DNA from: Hofstenia miamia
Taxonomy: Eukaryota > Xenacoelomorpha > Acoela > Hofsteniidae
Assembly: GCA_900660155.1 (NCBI GenBank)
Contig: CABFPE010000050.1
Location: 44,074-71,201 of the forward strand
Direction: 5' to 3'
Length of the DNA stretch: 27,128 bases
Part shown: piece by piece, positions 20,277 to 27,128 of the stretch
Position numbering within the stretch: position 1 is the stretch's first letter
Layout of the letters: each line of letters starts with the position of its first letter
The notes under the pieces: generated by a model
Seen by the model: only the letters and a program-made list of their open reading frames with translations
What the model was told of the DNA's origin: nothing
Database searches by the model: none
Program-made: the position numbers and the translations under genes

Positions 20277-23000
20277 TCATTTCATCTTTATTGATATGCC
20301 TAAATTCAGTAAAAATATTAATATAACATATATCTGGGTCATATTTAGATTTATTTTTATTGCCCTCTTGGGCATAAATCTTTTTTCAAAACTATTTGTA
20401 TAAAATTTCATTGTGAATTCTTCATCAAATTCTTCTTCACATATGCTATCAAGATCACTCTTATTTACATAATTGTTTTCGTCCTTTCTTATAAATTTAA
20501 AATTCACATTATTGTCTAATACAACTTGTTCAATATCCATAGTTGCTAACTTCAAGTTTTGGAAGTGCAATACTCTTCTATCATTTAATTTATAGTTATT
20601 GTTAGGTAAGACTTGTTGTATAGTGTATGGCCCTGCCAACTTTGTTTTTAAATTCCTTACTTGGTTCATGTCTTGTGTTCACATTAGTGTGCATGTGTAA
20701 ACCTTATCTCCCTTCCTGTGCAGTTGACCATATATTTTCTTGTTGAAGTTTTCTTCCTGCCTGACCACCAATTGCTTAGTGTTGTGATACATCAATGTGT
20801 ATTCAAGTCATCTGGCTGGTTTTTCAATTTATTTAAATAGTTTTTGTCCAGTTTACCAGTGTTTTCTTTATATTGCATTGAGATTGGTGTTACAGCTTTT
20901 CTGGCATACATCACCTTAAATGGTGTCATTGCTATAGTTGAATGTACCAAGATGTTGTAGAAGTATTCTACCATCTCTAATACTTCTTTCAAATCTCTCC
21001 CTCCTATTTGTCATGTTAAAACTCTTATTACTTTTACCATTGTTTGGTTCAATCTTTTGACAGCTCCATTAACCTATGGATAAAAGGCAGTGGTTCTTTT
21101 GTTAATGATTTCTAATAATCTTGTCATTTCTTCAAACAATCTGCTCTTGAATTGTACTCCTTGATCAGAAATTAAAATTTCCATAAGTCTGAATTTCAAG
21201 ATCCACTCTTTTAGTATTTTTTCTTCCACTGCTTTTGCTGTAGTCAACTCACTCATTCTCATTCTAGCATATTTAGTAAAGTTATCCACTATTACTAATA
21301 TATATTAGTAGCTTTCAAGGTCCACATGCTATTTGTCTTGGAAAATGATTTTTATTATTAAAAAGGCACATTGTGCATTTATTAATAATTTCTTCTGCTA
21401 CTTTCCTAATTGCAATCATTATTAATCTGGTATTAAACTTCATTTCAGTTTGCATGATACCTAGATGCCCTTTCTCATGAACTCTTCTTGCCAAATCTTT
21501 TTTAAGGTATTCCACTATTGCAATCCTTAATGCTTTTCCTTTGACATACAACAGTCCATTGTTATTCATTCTCCCATTATATCTTTGAAAGTAGCTGCTC
21601 ACTATCTTCCCCAATTGTTTGTTTTCATTCTTGATTTTTCCAATTATTTTGGATATTACTACATCAGTTTGTTGCTTTTCAATTACCTCATTTTTGGTAA
21701 TTTCTTCTTTTATTACAACTGGTAATATTGGTTTACCTTTTTTGTCAGCATATATTTCATGTAAACTCTCATATTCACTGTGAGGTAATATTTGAAATTG
21801 TTTCTTATTGCCTTCTATCTTCTCTACATCTCTTTGGTTCTCTGGAAGGGCTGTGTTTTTAATACTTCACACTCGTTTCCATTTACTTCTAGTCCTGCAT
21901 TATGCAAAATGGTTAGTGTTCTGTCAAGTTTGTCTATATGCTCTTGAATTGTAACACTGGCTACTAAGATATCATCTATGTATGTGCTTATTCCCTTTTT
22001 GATGTTCTTGTGGGCACATTACATAGTCTGAAAGCCATTTAGATATCTACTTGTATTAGTTGTATGGTGTAATAAATTTGGTTTTCTTGATATCTCCTGG
22101 TTCCATTAGCACTTGCCAATATTGTTTGCATAAATCCATACTTGTGAAATATTTGTTTGCTTGCTTCATACAGTATATCTTCAAATCTCAGAGTGGGTAT
22201 GTATTCTTCTTTGCTATGTTGTTCAGTTTCCAGAAATATATACATAACCTATATTTCTTTCCTTGATTTGTGAACACCATTGGCTCTGCATATGGGTTTT
22301 CACCAGCCATATTATTTTGTTATCAATCAGCTCATTTAGTATGTCATTGTAATTCCTTTTTAATTTTCCTGGTACTCTCCTGACTGGTAATCTTATTGGT
22401 TGATCCATGGTAGTTATGATTTTATGGGTTTCACCTATAATTTACTCCACACTTATTTCTCCAAAGTTGAAAATTTTACCATGTTCATTCAATACTTTTT
22501 ATAGTTCTTCCAACTCATCCTCACTAAGGTGTTCAAAATTTCATTTGTGTATTTTGGGCACTTTGTAATCCCCTTGGTCTTGTTCAATTATGTTCATACT
22601 TTTCTTTATTAACTTTATCTTCAAAGTCATCTTTCTTCCATATCTTTGTGCAGCTTTCCTTTTTACATTTACAATTCAATTAGTTGCTTTCAATATAGGA
22701 ATAGTTCCTCTGTCTTCTATTATTGAACATAAACTTGATGGTAACAATATCTTCTTGGTAATATTCTCTGTTTGTTCATATAACATTATTTATGTCATCA
22801 TTTATCTTAAGTCTCTATTGTATAAATTATTAGGTTGTAATCTCACATCCTCTGTTAACTTAAACATTATTACTTCATTTTCATTTTCTTCTTTGTTAGT
22901 AGCCACTATCTCTTCATGTACCTTTATTGTTTTATTAATGTTATTGATTATGCATTCATGTTTAATTAAGAAATTATTTCCCAACATCATCTCATAGGAT
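20277..23000 (-). pseudogene. pol: pol of element D: partial protease, RT, integrase with GPY module; RNase H deleted
   Basis: Protease survives only from YEMMLGNNFL (about 23005); the DTG half is missing. RT starts near 22520 and includes QPIRLPVRRVP (22405-22370) and an intact YIDD (21982-21971). After VNGNEC (about 21880) the sequence jumps to the post-RNase H spacer (LPHSEYESLHEIYADKKGK), so RNase H is deleted. Integrase has HEKGH (about 21480-21465) and CTMC, Asp at 21322-21320 and Asp at 21166-21164 (SDQG). Where the catalytic Glu belongs in the NGxVER motif there is Lys (21058-21056). A GPY motif (20633-20625), followed by VLPNNNYKL, is the known C-terminal module of many gypsy integrases. 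The frame ends after a hydrophobic stretch, TQIYVILIFLLNLGISI (20342-20280), which could be a signal peptide of a lost downstream ORF. Confidence 0.85.
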
Positions 23001-23059
23001 AATGGATTCCTTCATTTTTAATCAAGTCCTCTTCCTTATAATATGCCTTTCTGTCTTCT

Positions 23060-24445
23060 ATTTTATTTACTTGTCTTTTACAGTCTTTTTTCATATGCTC
23101 TTTATTTCCACAAGTGTTATACTTCAGATCTCTTATTCTTAATTTTTAATTATTTTATCTTTCAATTTGACTCTAATAAAGTCATCCTTTTTGTCTGTTT
23201 TCATTTTGAAACTTTTATTATCAAACTTCTTAAACATTGTGTTTTGTGGGCTAACTATTATTTTATTTACTTTAAATTTTTCATTGTTCTTGCATTGCTT
23301 TCTAGCATTATTTCCATCACCAAGCCTTTTGTTATCATTCCTTATAATGTGTCTTCTGCATCACATTTCATTTTGAACTGTTGTTTGATAGTCTCTGGTA
23401 ATTCTTTACATATATGTGAGAGTAAGTCATACTAATAATATCACTCTTCTCTTGAATTTAGTTTTAAAATTCTCTCCTCTTGCAACATGCAATTCCTTAA
23501 ATCATCCTGCTCATTCATTTTCAAGCCATTTAGTATCATGCAATACTGATTTTTAAGGCTTTTGTCATTATAATATGCTTTATATTCTACAATAAGCTTT
23601 TTGTAATTCATTTTTTTTCTGGATTCATTACTAAATAATGCTGATAAGCTAATCCACTTAAAATACAATGGAAATCTTGCTGCTGCTGCATTTTGTGTTA
23701 CTTGCCTTTTCTTCATTGTCATTTTAAAAACTTGTACCCATTCACTAAATGTTGATGAATAATTGTCAATGCACCTAGTGAATTTTAGTAGTTTTGCCTT
23801 ACATAAATGCACATCATTGCTTTTATTATCTAGCAATATTGGCTTTGTCTTTATCTCTGATTTACACTTTTGTTTTACACTCAGTGTAATCATTTTTACT
23901 AAATTTTTGATAAATTGCTTTTCTGTTTCTTTTTCTTTCATTTTTTCCATTTCAGTGTCATCATCTGAACTTCCTTGGTTTAAGGCTTCTGATTTCCCTT
24001 GTACTACTACCTGTATGTCTTTTAGTTCTTGAATGTTATTATTTTTGTATTGATTATCATTTAGCATCAGCAGTCTTAATTCCTCTCTCAGATTATCAAT
24101 TTCTAACTGCTTTGTCAAATTATCCTCTCTTAATTTCACATTTCCTTAATGCATTTCAGTGATTAATTGTTGCCCTTTTGCTTTTGCTCCTTATCTCTTC
24201 ATTGGCTGCTGTTAATACATCTATTTGTCTTTGGAAAAATTATGCTGTTCTGTCAATCTTGTACTTGGTACCAACTGTAGCACCAATTCTGTGGGAGACA
24301 CTTCACTCTTGGGAGTAGTTAAGACTAGTGCAACTGCATTACATTGGGACACCCTGAACTTCTCATAACACCTATGGCTATTTGCCATGTGGAAATGAAG
24401 TGATTTTATTGGACGCCATTTAGTGACGAAATATTTTTGACACAA
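23060..24445 (-). pseudogene. gag: gag of element D
   Basis: The possible start ATG is at 24445, or 24388 (MANSHRCYEK). A coiled-coil segment follows from QIDVLTAANEEI, matching QIDVRLAEINHL of element A. It crosses a stop near 24150, then an open frame runs from 24139 to 23441. It contains LLKFTRCID...FSEWVQVFKMTMKK...FPLYFKW, the counterpart of the capsid start in A and B. Here the region is continuous in one frame, unlike A and B. A zinc knuckle lies at 23121-23080, but its first Cys is Tyr (YNTC...H...C). The TAT codon at 23121-23119 suggests a TGT to TAT change. Confidence 0.8.
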
Positions 24446-26264
24446 CTAATTTGAACAAATTAATCATTTTGACAATGTGTTTAGACCAAAGTGGGAATTT
24501 TTGATTTTTAGGATTTAGGCAAACTGATATTTTTTATGACAAACTTCACTTAAGGCACATTTGTTGTAACAATGTTTAAACATGCAACACTATGTTTCAA
24601 TGAAAATAATTCATAGATCCAAAACCCAAATATTTCAAATGATGTGTTATTTGCATTAGAGCATGCTTCTAAGCATGTTAATATTGATCAAAAACAAATA
24701 TGCAAGAGGTAGAAAACAACAATTTTTTAGTGATTGTGTATAAATTGTACTAACAAAAATGCACACATTACACAATGACTCCCTGTGATGACGTGTTTGT
24801 TGTAACAATGTTTAATCATGTAACAAGGAAAATAATTGACAAAGGTGAAACTCATTTTCTGGTAATATCCAAATAAAAAGTGTAGACATATTTGCTAAAC
24901 TTAAACACCATAGTTGGATGAAATAAGGTAGAAATATCCACCAAACTTAATAACAAGCATATGAAATATACCATTGATAAATCAATAAGAAAATGAAATG
25001 GTCTGATATACGTGACAAAGGCAAGTTCATTTTCACCAATATCCAAGATAAAAAATGGAATAAATATTTGCTGTGCTTAGGCATTACATGTGAAACAAAA
25101 TGTATTGTATATGAGTTGTTTTTGTGCAGACCAAGTTGCTGTGCAGAGCTTCACTGCTTCAAGCAAATTTTCACAGAGGTATCACCATTTATTTTCATAG
25201 TTGACATGGGAAATCATAACACCCAAACTTGTTATCCAGATTATTCAGTACATTGTAAGCTGATGTATCTATAATAGTAATGCATTAATTAAAATCTTAT
25301 TAAATGGATAAACAAAGTTAGTTAATAGTGGATTAGTCACATGCAAAAATACAAGCACATGGTAATTAGAATACAAGTTGCCAAGAATTTTGAGAAACAA
25401 ACATCATTTAATTAAATCAATACTAGGACTGCATTAATTCACCCATCCAAAATTACTTGTGTGCACAAAACACTGTTTCTTTTGAACACAACAAACTAAA
25501 AGATTTGATAAAAGTAATCATTTACTTGTTTGTAAGATTTCCTTCTGTAAAGCCAATGTTATGAAAATTGTGTTTGTACCAGATGAATGCCTTGGATATG
25601 ATGAGGGAAACAGTCAAAATTTTCCTTTGATTGATATACTGTAATAATGTATATTTTATCATCTAACAAATGAATAGTTCTTTAATATAGTAAATGTTGT
25701 TGTAAGCATTTCACACAACTCAAAAAACACATGAGATTTCAAACAAGGCGTCATGATTGATAAAAACCCATGCATGTTTTCACTTTATTTGGTTTATGAC
25801 TCTGCATGGCTGCATACATTACTGGGGTTTTCTGCTTTGTAACTTTAATATGTAAATACAATGACACATTTGATATCCATAGTTGATGATGATTTTTCCA
25901 TCATTAGATTTGATTTCCAATTGTTAAATTTGTGAACTCTGTGATGCATTTCCTATTCTAAATGTATAAATGTTTGTAAATAGTGTACTATTCACATGCA
26001 AAAATACAGATGCATGGTATTTAAGAGATAGAATTTCAAGGAAAATACAAAGTAATACTATACATAGCAAAAACAATGTCTATAAATTCGCCTAACCATA
26101 ACAAACTCTACAAATTCGGAAAAATTTAATTCATGTTTTTTGGTAAATACCATCCAAATGACACAACAAAGTGAAAATTCATGTGTATAATTTATAGTTT
26201 CAGTAACCTACTACTTATAAAAGTAGTAAATTTAGAGTGTATGCATCAATATGTATAATTTAGT
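24446..26264. other. Non-coding AT-rich region with diverged short repeats
   Basis: I find no convincing gene. Similar pairs of sequence are visible: TTGTTGTAACAATGTTTAA at 24561 and 24797; a block of about 65 bases at 24838-24903 resembling 25013-25079; and CACATGCAAAAATACA in related contexts near 25338 and 25992. These look like old transposon or satellite remnants. The 93-codon ORF at 24993-25274 overlaps one of these repeats and is probably fortuitous. Confidence 0.55.
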
Positions 26265-26610
26265 TTAAATCAAAAAAGTGTGTGCATTGGAAAGAGATAA
26301 TACATCAACAAATATAGTTGAGTAAATCAATAATACATTACATTATTTATCCCAAAAATGTGTACATTGGAAAGAGAAATACTAAATGTAAATAGACCCC
26401 TAAACCAAAAACGCATATAATCTTGCTTATAGGAAAAACATGTACAATGGAAAATGGGTTAATACAAAAATGTATATAGTTGCATAAAGCAATACCCTTA
26501 TTAAATTCGATTGTAGCAAAAACATGTACATTGCAAGGTGAAATACTAAAATGTAAAACCTATAAATCCATACCAAATATGTATGATGGAAAAGACAAAT
26601 AATACACCAA
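26265..26610. repeat. Degenerate tandem repeat, period about 80 bases
   Basis: The core AAAATGTGTACATTGGAAAG recurs with variation. Its TGTACATTGG part starts at 26281 (TGTGCATTGG), 26361 (exact), 26441 (TGTACAATGG), 26525 (TGTACATTGC) and 26580 (TGTATGATGG). Spacings are 80, 80, 84 and 55. Each core is usually followed by a run like AATACTAAAATGTA. It has the look of an old minisatellite or satellite fragment. Confidence 0.6.
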
Positions 26611-27068
26611 TGCATTTAGATGTTGAAAATAAAATATGGAAAAGCATATATAACATACCCTGTTATTTTGTGTACAGATGTATTTGGAATGTCCAGTCTA
26701 CTTCGTCCTGCTTTTTAAAGTAGTGGTGAAGCAGATAGTTGATTAGTCATGAATCTTTTAACATTAAATCAAAATACAGTCAAATTTCCCAGTTCAAAAA
26801 GCCATTACCACCCTCAATTTTTAGCACTATAAGATAATTACTTGACAATTTGCACCAGTCTTTTGTAAAGTATCACTTGATCACTTCAATTCTCCACAAG
26901 TCAAAAACACTACTTTCTAAACTGTGTGATGGGGATGAGTTAACGATTACCCATGAAAAAGTGTCTCATCTGTTTTCATTCAGTAAAATTAATTAATTCC
27001 ACTTATACAGTATTTGTAAAAACACATGGGCTCATTCACATTAGCATGAAATAAATCAAGTGCATGGT
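26611..27068. other. Non-coding AT-rich sequence
   Basis: No gene, RNA or repeat that I can support. It is unique-looking AT-rich sequence between the tandem repeat and the transposon end. Confidence 0.5.
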
Positions 27069-27128
27069 CAGGGGCGCACCCAGCTTTTTTTCTGAGGAGG
27101 GGAACTATTCTTTAGTATATATATATAT
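27069..27128 (+). mobile_element. Putative terminus of a hAT-like DNA transposon or MITE, running into a TA microsatellite
   Basis: CAGGGGCGCACCCAGC followed by a T-run and GAGGAGGGG resembles the terminal inverted repeats (CAGGGGCGG-type) seen at the ends of hAT-like elements in many animals. Only one end is inside the window, so the inverted partner and the 8-base target duplication cannot be checked. The last 14 bases are an alternating TA run. Confidence 0.45.

Larger units (their letters stand above)
20277..24445 (-). mobile_element. Element D: minus-strand gypsy-type internal region, decayed
   Basis: Read on the minus strand, it gives a gag with coiled coil and damaged zinc knuckle, half a protease, RT with intact YIDD, spacer and integrase with a C-terminal GPY module. 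It is related to A and B (for example MDQPIRLPVRRVP against HDQPIRLPVRHVP) but is a separate lineage. No LTR, primer binding site or polypurine tract is recognisable at either end. It lies tail to tail with element C, the strand switching between 20264 and 20277. Confidence 0.85.

Noticed and set aside
22590..22997. Plus-strand hydrophobic ORF resembling a membrane protein
   Set aside because: It is antisense to protease of element D; AT-rich sense codons read backwards give Phe/Leu/Ile-rich chance frames. The ORFs at 23043-23435 and 23763-24032 are rejected for the same reason.
24415..24445. TGGCGTCC-type primer binding site upstream of gag D (minus strand)
   Set aside because: Not preceded by a CA-ending LTR and inside a possible reading frame; too weak to call.
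24993..25274. 93-codon plus-strand ORF
   Set aside because: It overlaps a diverged repeat, has no recognisable domain and no sign of conserved coding.
1..27128. CRISPR array, bacterial operon or phage content
   Set aside because: No regular spacer array, no Shine-Dalgarno-led gene series; LTR retroelement structure explains the coding content.

Overview
The window is eukaryotic, almost certainly metazoan, and consists mainly of decayed LTR retrotransposons of the Ty3/gypsy type. It is AT-rich. It has long terminal repeats with TG...CA ends, a tRNA-type primer binding site, polypurine tracts, and gag/protease/RT/RNase H/integrase similarity interrupted by stops and frameshifts. I see no cellular gene, tRNA or rRNA. 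A hAT-like transposon end at the right edge fits an animal genome, but the species cannot be named from the sequence.

Layout. Element A (1-9843, +) has the last 393 bases of its 5' LTR, a primer binding site, gag (814-2584), pol (2575-about 5560), a long third reading frame (ORF3, about 5596-8901), a polypurine tract and a complete 926-base 3' LTR (8918-9843). Next come about 1.4 kb without a recognisable gene (9844-11249). Element B (about 11250-18953, +) is a diverged relative of A with the same order. It has lost its 5' LTR and most of the gag N-terminus, but keeps the rest of gag, pol, ORF3, the polypurine tract and a 911-base 3' LTR (18043-18953). B's right LTR abuts element C (18954-about 20264, +), a more distant gypsy RT/RNase H fragment. 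At about 20265-20276 the coding strand flips. Element D (20277-24445, -) carries gag, part of protease, RT and integrase, including a GPY/F-type C-terminal module. The last 2.7 kb (24446-27128) is non-coding and AT-rich. It holds diverged short repeats, a roughly 80-base tandem repeat, a transposon terminus and a TA microsatellite.

How the parts work together. In A and B, gag ends at a stop that directly follows a canonical -1 slippery heptamer (T TTA AAT) with a short conserved hairpin 5 nt downstream. Pol was therefore probably made as a Gag-Pol frameshift product. ORF3 follows integrase in the position where retroviruses carry env. It is about 1,100 codons long, has no evident membrane segment or signal peptide, and is not a family I recognise. 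Both copies end ORF3 at the same stop, 3 bases before the polypurine tract. Differences between A and B in ORF3 are mostly synonymous, so the protein was under selection before both copies died. This is the most interesting content of the window.

Decay. Every coding region here is broken. Many in-frame stops are TGA where the sister copy has arginine, as expected from CGA to TGA change at methylated CpG. A has also lost RT and RNase H catalytic aspartates and part of the integrase core.
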